Part shown: one piece after another, positions 23,955-37,122 of the stretch
Position numbering within the stretch: position 1 is the first letter of the stretch
Layout of the letters: every line of letters begins with the position of its first letter
Source of the DNA: Adineta ricciae
Lineage: Eukaryota > Rotifera > Eurotatoria > Adinetida > Adinetidae
Reading direction: 5' to 3'
Assembly (NCBI GenBank): GCA_905250025.1
Contig: CAJNOJ010000179.1
Span: 88,334 to 152,333 of the forward strand
Length of the DNA stretch: 64,000 bases
Position numbers and translations under genes: made by a program
Notes under the pieces: model-generated
The model's input: the letters and a program-made list of their open reading frames with translations, nothing else
Database searches by the model: none
Told to the model about the DNA's origin: nothing

Positions 23955-25332
23955 CGCTGAAATTCTGAATAAGCGTTCTATTGATGGCAAACATAAATCT
24001 CATACTCTGGTAAATAAAAGACACATCTGAAGGAAAAAAACGAAAAGAAATTTATCGATGAATACAGCTTCGCACAACGATATGTATTTATCTACTATCA
24101 CACTACACAAAAGGACAGGACATGTTAACGATGCAATCTTCACCTTTTTATGCCTCGTTCTTCATGTTCTCCCTTTTCTTTTTCTGTCCATACAGCAGGC
24201 CAATTAAAAGAATGGCCAAGAAAAAAAAATCGAATGCGACAAAAGAAAAGTTCGACTTCTATTGTGACATGTCACAGACAGTTCAACCTTTGCGTCTATG
24301 TACGTAGAAGAGGAAAAAAAAGAAACTATGTTACCTACATTCACTTCTACATGTACAAGTTCAAATCAAAAGAATGAACTGAGGAGAAAGAGAAAGAAGA
24401 AAATCACTCTCACAAACAAAGAGACAGTTCATCTAGTTTTATAAAGTTCAATTGGTAGAAAGACATTAATAATAATCATAAACACAAGATATCCTCATTA
24501 CGTGAAACATGTTTCGAATTTAATCTACCAAACAAGTTCATGTTTGGTAATTATTTGACTTCAATGATCGTTGCATCACCTTTGTTCAACAAAAAAAGTA
24601 GATGCAAACATGCGATCGATCATCGATGCAAAAAAGTCAAACAAAAAATCTAGCTCGTAGACAGACAGACCGTAAACTGAAAGAAATTGCTCGATGATGT
24701 CTAATAAGAAAAATGTATTAAGTACATGCATGTGTTACCCAGAAGGTACTTAACAAAGGATTCGCTATGTGATGGCAAGAACGGAACAAAAGATTTATGT
24801 ATACACACACACATATATATATATATGGTCGCCAGTTTGTTTAGAGCGATGATTGACGACAAGCTGATTATCGATGGATATTTACCATGTAATTAGAAAA
24901 AAAGTAAACTCTCATGCAAATATGAACTGTTTTATACATACATAGCGTATGTGTATATAACTCTTTACTATTAGACGAAATGACTAGAACGATCGTGTGA
25001 ATACAAAGTGGTGGATAGACTTACCGTTACATATAAAATAGAGAGCAGGGAACAACTGCAAGCACGAATATATATATGTATACTGTAGAATATTAATATA
25101 AAAAAATAGAACCTCTGACGTCCTGAGCCAGTCAGTCAAATGAGTCATTCAATTCTTTTTATTGCTTCGATGTTCTATCAAAGAGAAAAAGACCAAATAT
25201 GCTAAGTGGAAATTATATACATTAAGGGACCGAGAAATTGTTTAATCACCACTTATCACATTTTCCGATCTCTCTTTCCCTCTTTTTCTCTGCATCTCGG
25301 TAAACTTCATTGTACTCACCTTTTACCTATCT

Positions 25333-25371
<39 letters not shown>

Positions 25372-26820
25372 TTGCTCTTCGATAGTAATAATAATAATCA
25401 TAGTCATGCACAACAAACAAAAATAATACTCCTGTCAGTAACATATCTCCGAAATAAATTACCTGCCAGAAATCTTTTTCTAATCTAATCTACAGTCACG
25501 TGTCTTCATTTGGCCTTGTCTTGTCTTGTCTTGAACAAGCATCTAGACTTGGGACAGAGGTCACTATCGAAATCAACTCGCGATTAACGTTGATTAGAAA
25601 AAAGAAACAGCCATACACTTAGTGAAGTGTTCGAGATGTTGTGACAAACAAATGCGTAAGCTGAGTTTTTTCGTATGTATCGAAACAGTCGAATGAAAGA
25701 CGGTTGCTTTGTGCAAAGATGATGAAAAAGCCAAAATAAACATCTCAAATGAAAACTAACAAAAGCAGATGAGAGAGTGAGAAACAGCCGAAAGAGTTGG
25801 CCAGTAGGCGAAAACACAAAAGAAAAAAAAACGTTTTTCTTCACTAAAGGTAGAAGAAAACATAACATAGAACAGAACAAAAGAAAAAATAATAATGAGA
25901 GAATAAATAAAATGACATACGTTTACCTATTGGACATAAGCATAACCAGTGAAAAATAGGTGTAGCATGTTTAATTGAGGTTTCACGATGGAAAGAAATC
26001 AAGGAATGGTTTGAAATTCAAAGCACATATGGAATCACAAAGTACAATTATTTAACGTTCATCTTCACCGAAGGATTGTCGAATAAATATGCAGAATGTC
26101 TTCTGTCGCTGATGCGTAGTCTCCTGAGTACGATCTGGTCACGTATGGTATGAACTACTCGGTGGCATTGACTAGGTTGATTTATTTCTTTTCAACAAAC
26201 AATACGATTTTAATTAGACTTGACAAAGCCAAAATAATCTCGAAAATTATCATGATATGAGCTTTTGGCAAGGCGATAATATAGCTTGATATTGATTTAT
26301 ATCTAATACCATTGGGAAATTTTCTAATTGAACGTTCTGTTTTATTCATGAGACGTACTTCCAAGTTTCATTTTCAATGATAGTCCCAATATAACTTAAA
26401 TCAGTTATTTAGAGACTAAGAAATCTCTGACAATCCGTGAACTGTTTAAGCATCGCACTTTTTCAGGCCAATGACTTGAAAGCATTTTGCCTACGAACTT
26501 TTCGGGTCATTCAATAATAAAGTCAGAAAAGTACATGTTTCTTTTTCTTTCTCTCGTACTTCCGAGATCAAACAAAAATAGAGTTCTTCTTAGCGGAAGT
26601 TATCTTGGTAAGCGATGACTTGGTGTTCCTCCTAATTTTTTTATTGATATTTAAAAAAAAACAATAGAGAACAACATACGAGCAGTTTGTGATCTTTTAC
26701 TTTGTTTCAATCATCTGACGAATTCATGTGAGAAGAAAATTAATTTCGTTCACATTTTATCAGGAAAGAGGAAGAAGAAAAAATACGTAGGATTTGTTTT
26801 GCAAGAATTGCGTTAGTCAT
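23955..26820. other. Intergenic with microsatellites
   Basis: About 2.9 kb without a supported exon. It includes mixed CA/TA repeats (24801-24827), four CTTGT units (about 25515-25533) and (TC)n at 25337-25367. Short frames here are AT-rich and lack splice logic. Confidence 0.6.
25337..25367. repeat. (TC)n microsatellite
   Basis: 31 uninterrupted bases of alternating T and C, within a longer polypyrimidine tract. Confidence 0.95.
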
Positions 26821-28386
26821 TTAGATTAATTTACTGTATGCAACAAGTAATCGATTGATCATCGGCTGACGAGATAAAAGACGATATAGTAGAAATGCTG
26901 TTAGAGCACATGTACCGCCAGCAAGTACGTCGATCACATAATGATGTCCAGAATAGACGGCTGAGAACCAAACACCCAATGTAAATATAACAAAACCAAT
27001 ATGAAGCCACAGTTTCTTGCTCAGCGATCCATAGAGAACAGTTATTACTGGATACGCTGCATGTAACGATGGAATAGCTGCAAAAACATTAGCATTTTTC
27101 GAATACATTGACGAGAAGATTTTCACTCCGATGATTTGATCAAAATGAATAAAACCAGCTGGACTACCAGGCGCTTTCATATTCATATCGAATCCATACA
27201 ATGCAACATACCATGGTGGTCTAAACAACGAAATCTAATATATGCAAAACGATGAAAATGACTTACGCAGCTGGAACGATGTAATAAATAATAAAACCAA
27301 GAATGTTTGTTAGGAGAAATGTAAATGCAAAATCGATGTAATCTCGTTTACTCTTATATCGATAAAGATAGAGACTATATGTAATTGGTATTGGAATCCT
27401 AGAAGGAGAAAATCAATCAATGATAATCCTTTATCTCATTCTTAAATAGATTAATTGAGATTTGAATAGAATTACGAATTTGCGTATCTTTCGATGAAGA
27501 TATTTTCGAAATTCATTCTTTCTAGTCAAATGACAAAGCAAACCAAAGACTTCTTTGAAACTCAAGTCAATCAATATCGAATTTCTTACCAATTAAGATA
27601 ACATATGCCCGAAAGAACATCAAAAAATGGAATATGCTTCAATCGAAAATATTCATTTAATGTCATTAAATGTCCGTCGTGATAAATACCGAAAAGTTTC
27701 TTTTCAATTAAGTAAACATCGAGAATGTGTACCTTTGATATCGTATAATTTGGTACTAAGTGTAATGCATCATATAAAAGTAAATAAGTCAAATAAATCA
27801 AAATAGCTAACGCGAACCGTCGTGTACGATCTGAGAGAACGTAAAGTGATATAAGGATCAGATAGAGAAGCACATGGATAAATGATATTCCAGCAATAAA
27901 AATAAACCATGTAAAATAGCAAAGCGTAACAGTAAGTATCCAAAGGAAATGTTCGAGAGTGAAAATGGATTTATCAGTATCATCACTTGATTCGGAAGAT
28001 GTTCGAGGTGGAAGATCGATAAGAACTGAATTAGCATTGCTGTCTGTCTTCGTTTGATTGTTGTTTTCATCATTGGTCGTTTCGATTGACAACTGATGAT
28101 ATAAGGTGTTCTTTTCTGAATGTTTAATCAGACCGTTTCGTTGCTTTCTTTGGTAGGATTTCCATGTTCTTGATTGTGATAATGAACGCGGACGAGTGAT
28201 AAACGTGAAATTAGATAAGAATGTAGAAAGAACACTCGATGATGGATTTAGTTCATTAGTATGCGTAACATGTCCATTAGGTATGGTGTCCATTTTGATT
28301 AAAGTTTCATCTTCAATAGAATCTTTACCGAAAATCGTCTGAAAGCCAAGTTGTTTGCCTAGAAGGAAAAGACCATGACTATGCAT
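26821..28386 (-). CDS. AUR1/IPC-synthase-like PAP2-family inositolphosphotransferase
   Basis: Three exons, 27590-28386, 27267-27398 and 26821-27220, give 1,329 nt (442 aa). The N-terminal 130 residues are polar. Several membrane segments follow, and the C-terminal part carries the family motifs: APPWY (310-314), IPSLHAA with S361 and H363, and SGHHYVIDVL with S400, H402/H403 and D407. In Aur1 the equivalent residues form the active site that moves phosphoinositol from phosphatidylinositol to ceramide, in the Golgi. The spacing of the APPWY, SLHAA and HHY-x-x-D motifs resembles fungal AUR1 more than animal sphingomyelin synthases. Substrate is not proven. An upstream frame near 28512-28580 could be a 5' exon but does not join in phase. 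Confidence 0.82.
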
Positions 28387-31299
28387 TTTTCGAGTTTGTC
28401 AAGAATGAAAAATTGCAAGTAATATTCGTATATATTGTCTGTGCATAAACTAACAGGTGAGAGCGCGTTCGTTACTCATAAGTATTCGATATATACTTAC
28501 TCATTTGTGTGATAAATGTTGATATAGGTGTAAACATTTTAGTCCAAGTTCGAGTATACATTGGATTAGTGAAACGCATTTTGTTTAGCTTCGGTACTAT
28601 TCGATAATAAACATACAAGCATTATGATCTAAAATGAAGCACATGATAAATAAACATGATCGAAATAAGTCAAAAGCATAGATGTATATATCTCTCAGTT
28701 GTGTAGAATGGATAAAAGTTTGACGAACGAATAGCTGTTCTGCATGAGAATGCAAAATAAACTAACTATGTATGCACATGGATTGCCAATAAAAAAAAAA
28801 CAAAGTCTCCGTACCGAAAATGAAAGGAAAAGGTTTTGCTCGAACAAGTGTATCGCGAATGTTATTCGAACCTATGTTTTTTTCCCTCATAGTACTTCCT
28901 ATATAAAATCGCACGCGATACGTATCAATTTAGTGATTACACATTGACCGTGTCAAGGATGCTGTTCGTAGATATATATGAAAGAGGATATTAGTATTCG
29001 CTCTCGATGTTTTACACATCATTTTCATTTGGTTTGACTACGAGAAAGGAAAAACAGAAGAATTCTCGAGGCGAAGCAACACACTCAAACTTCTTTTTTT
29101 TTCATCTATCATATTGGCCTTTTTCCTCTTTTCCGAAGACTCGCTCTTAAGATCCTGTAGTTGTTGTTTCCTCGTCTATTTTTCTTCTATATTTTGCCCT
29201 GCTTGCTTTTTTTTTGTATTCTCTTCTATTGCTACTAATAAGTCTTTTTTTTTCTCGCACTAAAAGTATGTTTACACTTAACTTTCTTCAAACGATTTTC
29301 TTTTGACCTGACATGATGTAATATCAATGATAAATACGGCGTTCACGTACGAAAAGTTCGGCAAGTAACAAATTACCAATCAGCAGAAAAATAAGATTAT
29401 TCATAACGATAACTGTGACTCATTCGTTCTTTTCTTTCTCCCTACGATCGTCAAAACAAACTTATTTATACAAGCCATAGGAACACTCCGAAAAAAGAAC
29501 GTCGGTCTGTTATACAGATTGTCATATCCAATATTGCTTGGATGAAAAGAAAGATTTCGTTCTCTTTTTCGATAAATATAACGTGTTGATCGATACATCG
29601 ATCATGAAAATGCAATATTGACATGAATTAAATCTGTCCTTGACAGGTTTACTTTTTCAGAAAGTGCAAAGATGATAATTCGATGTCTAAGTATAAAATA
29701 ATCCGTTACTTGCAGCTGACACTGAAAAACGTAAAACCGTTGCACATGCCAAAACTTTCTTACTTGCCGAACATTAATTAATTAGGTTGTTTAGATCTTA
29801 GAAGAGGAGAAACTTGAACATCCATAGCTAGCATTTTGTTCGTGGTGAATGACAGAAAAACAGGCTGGCCTACATAAGTGCAAACGAGAATCGACAACAC
29901 AATAGAGGAGAAGGAGAATATGTCATCTGTCATCCATCGAACAGAATCTATATATATATAGAGAGAGAGATGGATGGGCATATATAAATTCATGCATTCT
30001 GATTGGTAATAGATTTGATTAAGAATGATGTTGAAAGAATAATATGTACAATCGATTTGAAATTTGACAAATATTGAAAATAAAAATCAATATCCTACAG
30101 GTATTTGAGATCAAAAGTACAATGAGTAGGTTGTTTTTATTTTGTTATCAAATAAAGAAAAAAAACTTCAGATTCAATCAGAATCCTGCAGTTCGAATTT
30201 CCATCAAAGTTGAAATGCAAAGAATCGTTAAATTCCTAATTAGATCAAAGAAAAAAAACATGAATGTGTGCTCAGACATTTCATATCTCTCCTTCCTAAA
30301 CGAACATAGAAATGGAGAAAAATGATTATGTCGTTACAATAATAAGAATTCAACTAATTGCTCTTTTATGGTACTTTTTCCAGAAAAAAACAACACTCGT
30401 ATTATACATGTATTAGATATTTTCAAAGGTTGCTTCATCTGCGAATTTCATTACGATTCACTGTTGCTCAATAAAAGTTTACAACACACTATAAAAGAAT
30501 TTCTCAAAACATTTCGTGTGTACGTACGTAATTAGGACTTTGATCACTATTGGACACTAAATTGTTTATAATATTTCACTTTCTAGTATTATTAAGACAG
30601 AAATAGCACGATTTCGATCAACCATCTAGAAATAATTCAGTTTTTTTCTACTGGAAATAACAATATTATTACGGCTAGATAAACATAATCCGTTTTCTTT
30701 TGCTTGTTTTTATGATACCAAGGTGTAGTTGTATGACATGTGAGTTAAGATGTTAGACAGTACAAGAAAACCCATTGAAAGAAGTGTAATCGGACTCGTA
30801 GGTAATAATTATATCCTATTTCACTAATTTACGAGCGCGACTTTTGAAGAAATCAAACGCAGTTCAAGCGTACTTAGAATGAATTTCCCAATTAACACCG
30901 TCATTTCCGAATTTCTGCGTACAAAATTCAACATACAGGATGTATCTTTTGATTTATTTATAGAAACCGATAGTGATCTACTCTGCGTGTAATCATGTGC
31001 AAAGACGAGCTCATGAGTACATTGGAGTGTGCATTATAGGAATGATTTTGTGCTTTCGAGATATGGCTAATTATATTGTCTATTCGACAGAAATAGTAGA
31101 TATGCCTGCACGATATGACAAGATCTAATTGATAATCTTCACTAATCCGATAAAGTAGTTTCACAATTCATAGAGTACTAACGATGGGGTGAGCATATTT
31201 TGTTGACTGGTTTATTATAATAAAGTAAAGATCATCATTATTATTATTATCATATTCATACACAAAAAGAAAACAATAGATGTGAAATAAATATAGGGA
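28387..31299. other. Intergenic between the AUR1-like and Patched-like genes
   Basis: About 2.9 kb. It contains T-rich tracts (29090-29260), a TA/GA microsatellite near 29950-29972 and a 13-bp inverted pair at 29356 and 29760. No supported exon. Confidence 0.55.
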
Positions 31300-34200
31300 T
31301 TAAACAATATTTTTTGTTGTTGTTGACATCAACTCATCTTTATCCTCTTCTTCTTCAATTGTATTCGATGTTCTTTGTAGTTTTTCTCTTGTCAAGAGAA
31401 TTTCTTCATTTAAATTCCCACTTGTCTGAGTATCATTTGTATTTATCGGCGCCAATTGATATGTATCACTGTGTTGTATTCTGTTATTCATATGTGATGG
31501 CCAATGGGAACCAATCACAGAAAGAATAACCGGTAGGAAACACAGAGCATGTATTGCTCCTAAGATCATAATGGCAATAATCGTTTTGAAAAATGTTCGA
31601 AATAAATATGAATGAGCAGTACCCAGAAAAAAAACACCAATAATGGATGATATACATGCACATAATATTGGCATTCCCATATTTATCAATGCTTGTTGTG
31701 CACGTTCTTTTCTTGTGCCTGTTCCTGTCAAAAATGCGTGTACAATATGTACACAGAAATCTGAGCAAAATCCAACTGACATAACTAGTTCGACCATCAT
31801 AACTGATGATGCCTGGATGCCCCAAATATGTAATGTTGCAACAAGACTCGTCAAAATCATCCCCATTGTAGAGATAATAATAATAACAGATTTGAGATCA
31901 GGAATCATTAATAACGTTGCTAAATACATCGCTTCGATAGCGATAAGAAATGTTTGAATTATGTTTGGAATAACTTCGTACATTTGTTCATAGTACTTGA
32001 AAAGACTACTGTATACTAAACAGAAAGATACTTTAAGACTAGATTTTGTTGAAAGTCGTTTTCATACCTTTGATTGGTAATTGTGATTGTTCGGTGAGAG
32101 AATACAATTGATTAACTAAACGACCATCATTGGAATTGTAATGAACAACTGCATACTTTAAATAAAAACGACTAGTTAATAAATGAGTTTTGTTAAATAT
32201 CAAGTCATTAGCGAAGGGAGGAAATAAATTGACAAAGCCGTGAATAGTGTCCATAAACAGTGTTCCATTATCTAATGGATGTTCGTATCCATTGTAGCCC
32301 AAGAGAGAAAACCAAGCTATTTCAAAATTTTTATCCATACCTAAAGAAAACTTCGAATTTATTTGTGCAAGAGAACGTTTTTTCTTACCATCTAATTGTT
32401 TAGCCTGGGAAATGAAATCTCTTATTCGCTTGATATAATCATGTCTCCAATAAGGTATAGGTTCTGTAATGATAAATTGTACTAATGGATGGATATCGAA
32501 TTCTTCATCTAGAGTATCATAATATAATTTGGCATAGGATTTATCGTTCAATAGTTGTCCCAATTTCATTCCATCCCGCATTTGCAATGCTCCATAGACA
32601 GCAAATATTGTATAAATAACAAAGATTGAGCAGACTATGATTTGACCATACGTTGTAAATAATGGTTTTGTAATATAAACAAACATTCCTTTCAATGGTA
32701 AACATTGTTGCCGGTGACGACGTCGACTTTTTGGATTATCTGTTGATGACGTACGATCGGTAAGACACAGAATGACTGTATGGCGATTGTTATTAATACA
32801 ATTATTGTACAAAGCAATGGTACTACCAAACAACATGATTTGATAGAAATAGCAAAAAGCGAGTGAAGCGCCTGAAAGAATTGATATATTAATTCGATAT
32901 GCGTTTTTTCCTATTGAGAAATCTTACTTGTATAAAGACAGAATAAACGTATTCCGTAGAAGTTCGTTGTTGCTCCCGCCAGGAAAGCAATGACATTTGT
33001 TAGCGATGTAATCGTGATACCTGAACCGCATAGTCGAAATGTTTCTGCTAGTCTTTGTACTGTTGTATCCGATGATTTCGTTCGTCGATATGCCGAATAG
33101 ATTAAAAACATATCATCCGTACCAACGCCTACAGCATTGAAAACATATTCGTACCTACGAAACATTCAAGCAATGCTTCTTACCAATAACTAAAAACGGT
33201 GTGACAAATACTAATGGACACATAGGTATACCAACTAGTAAACATATTCCAAAACCAGATACTAGCCCTAACATTGTTGCTAGAACACCTGAACCTGATA
33301 AATACATCGGCGATTGAGCAAATGTACTACGTATTGACAAGCAGATCGTAGCCACAACGATCATAACCATAAACGTCACCACCACCAACATCATGTCTAT
33401 GAGAAAAAGAATCGCTTTTATTAGATTTTCTAATATTCAACTCCTCTGTTACCGAGCATAATATTCTTTTCTAATTCTTGATCGATTGACGTCGATACAG
33501 AGTAGATAGTTTGCACCATAACCGAATGAAAATGTTCGAAGAATTCCAAGAATGCTTGCTCCCACATTCGACTAATATTTTCCACATTTACCAACTTGCC
33601 ATTTACAATCGAAGTTCGCCGTAGGTTAAAATGTAGTTTCAATACTTTAGAAAACAACGTACTTTTCTCGAAATTAATCGTGAAATTGTTGCCAAATATG
33701 AATGGTAAGAAGTTCGCAATACCGTCATCATCTGTATAGAGATCATTTGCGAGGTAATTTTGTAATTCTTTATCTTGTAAACGCTGCCAAAATGATTCGC
33801 GGAAGAAGAGGTCACCTTCAATAACACATCGATGATCTCGTTTGGCACAAAGATCTTCGTAGAAATACGTTCGATTTTCATATGTAACATTGATATGCTG
33901 TATTAAGTTATAAATGCGTGCTAATTCATTGCGAACGTTCGGGCGACGGATATTTCCACGATTTCTGGTGATGAAGATCACATCTCCGTATATGCCTAGA
34001 TCAACATCTTGATGAAGATAATAATCGTCGTAATTGACTGGCAATTTCTTGGCAACCACATCGCGATCGCGAACACTTTTGCAGTCAGTTGGTATGAAAA
34101 GAATGTCAGCATTGTTGATTATATTTGAACGCAGGAACCCCAAAGAGCATAGACCAGTTAGCGCAATTGATATGAAAATGTAGATGAGAGGCCTATGACC

Positions 34201-34722
34201 GAGTTGTTTGCCGATGTTCGAGAAGATTTTTTCATAGAAAGTATTGAATTTTTTAAACAGAACTTCGAATAAATTTCGCCTAGAAAAAATTTCTCATGCG
34301 TGAGAAACTATATAACAGATGATTGGAAAGGAAACCTTTCTCCGCCCCGGATGTCCTATGTTAAAATGTAATGACTCGATTTCATTCTCAAAGGAAAGTT
34401 TGTGTTACATGCGCTGGTACACGCTATTTGATCGTGCTCCACTTAATCTGCATTTAAATTAGCGTAGTTTGGTGTTTCAATAGAACACTAATACTTTGAG
34501 GCTTATCTTCAGACGCCATTAGGTTAGTTCAGATACTTGAAGCTCATTAGTATGCTGAATCTTTGGCTAAGAAAGTGATGAAATGAAGTGTACGGATTCC
34601 GTGGAATGTTCTCTTTGATATAAATCTCGAGGATGACCTTGAAAACAATACTTAGATTTCGTAACTCACCTTTGTGAAACTGTTCGTTTCGCTGACGTTT
34701 CGTCTGGTTGTGTTGTTGCCAT
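31300..34722 (-). CDS. Patched-domain (PTCHD/PTR-like) sterol-sensing membrane protein
   Basis: Exons 34670-34722, 33453-34279, 33184-33396, 32928-33128, 32389-32871, 32068-32340 and 31300-32015 give 2,766 nt (921 aa). An N-terminal membrane helix follows a short cytosolic leader. A large luminal/extracellular region comes next, then the sterol-sensing five-helix block ending GVGTDDMFLIYSAYRRT, the signature (GVGxDDMF) of Patched-related proteins. A second loop and a second membrane block, including SVGFCSDFCVHIVHAF, follow. This two-repeat RND-like layout is that of PTCHD and nematode PTR proteins, thought to move sterols or lipids. The tail is acidic and cytosolic. The 48-bp intron at 32341-32388 is stop-free and in frame, so it could be retained. 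Confidence 0.88.
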
Positions 34723-35664
34723 TGGAGATGACTTTTACCTAAAACAACGAGAATAAACATCAGAATAGATTTTCGTCATAATCATAACAGCGAACGAATC
34801 TTCAAAGTAATATCATAGTGCAAACAGTACCTGTCATCAATCAGGTGTTATCCGATAAAGTAAAGTAAACAAGTGTGTGTGTCATAGTATTTATTTGTGA
34901 TCAAACGCTCTGGTTTTAATCTAGTCTAAAAAATCTTATTTCTTTACGTGTTGTTTTTTTTTGCCGTCGGTGTCACTAGTGTCCATGATTTTTTTTCTCT
35001 TTCTTCGACTATCATAAGTAAAATGTAACACGAATCAGCGTGCACGTGTAATCTCGCATTGTGCAAATAATACGACTAGCTAGAAAGATTTTCCAGTGCC
35101 TTATCATCAGTAGAATGTTCGATGGCATGCTTCGATATCGATGCATGTAATCGTTCAAGAATATAACATGTCGATACAAAGTCACATACATACCGGAATT
35201 ATTAAGCATGAACCAGTCAAAGTTGAAGTGTATGTGTTATGAAGAAAAAAAACATTGTATGTGGTAGAAATATATTGTCCAAAGTGACACGGTGAATCTA
35301 TAGGTACTCTTTTCGTTTTTCTTCTTCTTCTCTGTGTATAATGATGGTTTATTGGATCGAATAAATATAACTACAATTTTACAAATAAAGAGTGTACCCC
35401 TAGTCGCACTGCTTAGCGTCCAATTAGGTTCTACCGTTTGTGAATAGCAGTCAGCATGATTCCTCATTTCAAGCCATACATTATGATTTAAGAAGCACAA
35501 GGAAAAAAGACTTACTAGTGTTTAATCACTCATAAATCCCTTTCAAGCTACGGACTGAATCTATACCAAATCATAACTGATAGAATCATACGTTTATCAG
35601 AGTGGGAGTTAAAACTGTTTTTTCAAAAGTTAAAAGTTGAGAAAAATCGAAAAAAGTTAAAAGA

Positions 35665-35797
35665 GTTATAACTGAGGTTATAACTGTCAACCATGGTTAT
35701 AACCTTCAACCACAGTTATAACTTTCAACCACAGTTATAACCTTTAAGCATGGTTATAACCTTCAACCATAGTTATAACTTTTAACCAGAGTTATAA
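35665..35797. repeat. Left 19-bp satellite array of the MITE
   Basis: Eight exact GTTATAAC cores, mostly 19 bp apart, separated by spacers of the type (C/T)TTCAACCA. The orientation is opposite to that of the middle and right arrays. Confidence 0.9.
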
Positions 35798-36116
35798 CTA
35801 TGGGCCCTGGTTGGAACTTCGGACATCATTAGCTTTATGGTGTTTATCACCTAATATAATTATACTAAGATTGGAATTACTTTGACGTATCATTATACTC
35901 GACAGAACTTTTCAAAGAACTAATGTTTTCTCTAGATCTTCTACGCGAAAAACCGCAAGTATAAGATTCCTTTTTTATATACGTTTAAACTTATCTATGT
36001 ATAACTTACGCTATCTTTTCTTCTATATAGAAATCAGAGTGCAACAGGCAACTCAATAATACATTTTTCTATGTATCCAATAATGACTTTTGCGATTTAC
36101 AACTGTAGTGGATAAC

Positions 36117-36560
36117 TATAACTATGACCTAGAGTTATAACTTGGGTTGAAAGATATAACTCTAGTTAAAGGTTATAACTGCGGTTGAAAGTTATAACTC
36201 TGATTGAAGGTTATAACCATAGTGGATAGTTATAACCTTAGTTACAACCGTTTTAACTTTTCGCAAAAAAATTTTAGTTCACATATTGTTACTTGTATTT
36301 TCTTTGATTGAGCTAAACATCCCTAAGGACGAAGTAGTTACTATTTCAATTCAATAAAATTAGGTGATAAACACCATAAAGCTAAGGATGTCCGAAGTTC
36401 CAACTAGGGTCCATAGTTATAACTCTGGTTAAAGGTTATAACTGTGGTTGGAGGTAATAACCATGGTTAAAGGTTATAACTGTGGTTGAAAGTTATAACT
36501 CTGGTTGAAGGTTATAACTTTGGTTAATAGTTACAACTAATTTAACTTTTCGACTAAAAA
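36117..36560. repeat. Middle and right 19-bp satellite arrays of the MITE
   Basis: Two further clusters (about 36130-36240 and 36413-36540) of GTTATAAC cores with TGGTTGAA-type spacers, reverse-complementary to the left array. A few units are mutated (GATATAAC, GTAATAAC, GTTACAAC). Confidence 0.88.
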
Positions 36561-37122
36561 GTTAATTGGTTATAACCTAAAAGTTATAACCCGAGTTATA
36601 ACTCCGCTAGTTTTAACTCCCACTCTGACGTTTATATGTTATTCGAAAGTCAACAAATAATATTTGTCGGAATTTCGAGATATTCGAGAAGAACTGAAGA
36701 GAAAACCGCATTGTGTCAAAGATAAGACACTGTTACATAAAACAAAAAGGTGCTTTAGTCATCGTGCTCTAAATAAAAAAATCTCGAGTGAAATGTTGAA
36801 TGCTTGCCGACTAGTCTTTGCTTTATATAAGAGATTGTTCATGTCGTATTCGGTCGGATGTCCTCGAGCAAGATGTTTTATGCGAAACAGACAGATGCTT
36901 TGTCATTTTTCAATCATTTTAATTTGTTTCTATTCTTATTTATGTTACATTGTCTACCATTCAACACTGGTTTTGATCAAACATTCTTATAATAGAAAAC
37001 GCAAAGTAATTTGAGAATAAAAATACAGTACAAAGAAGTGTAATTTCAGTTCATTATTTCAATTTTTTCTTTCTTTTTCTATAACATCTATAAATACATA
37101 AGAAAAGATATTCACTGCCAAA

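Larger units (their letters stand above)
35590..36635. mobile_element. hAT-like non-autonomous foldback element (MITE) with target-site duplication
   Basis: The element is 35598-36627 (1,030 bp). It is flanked by a perfect 8-bp direct repeat ACGTTTAT at 35590-35597 and 36628-36635, the TSD length of hAT transposons. Perfect 19-bp terminal inverted repeats CAGAGTGGGAGTTAAAACT lie at both ends. A second inverted pair lies inside, at about 35800-35856 and 36357-36415 (ATTAGGTGATAAACACCAT in the right arm). The arms and core are filled with a 19-bp-period array whose units contain the palindrome GTTATAAC. There is no transposase frame, so it must be mobilised in trans. Perfect TSDs and TIRs suggest a fairly recent insertion. 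Confidence 0.93.
34723..37122. other. Intergenic holding the hAT-like MITE
   Basis: About 2.4 kb between the Patched-like start and the FBF1 stop. Apart from the element at 35598-36627 no feature is supported. A 116-codon plus frame just right of the element has no recognisable residues. Confidence 0.55.

Noticed and set aside
28512-28582. Short minus frame upstream of the AUR1-like gene, tested as exon 1
   Set aside because: Its GTAAGT donor leaves phase 1, which gives a stop after joining the available acceptor near 28380; kept only as a possible 5' UTR exon.
35665-36560. Regularly spaced short repeats considered as a CRISPR array
   Set aside because: The units are only 19 bp, vary in spacer and orientation, and sit inside an element with TIRs and a TSD in eukaryotic DNA.
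36664-37014. 116-codon plus frame to the right of the MITE
   Set aside because: No recognisable motif, AT-rich composition and no promoter or splice context.
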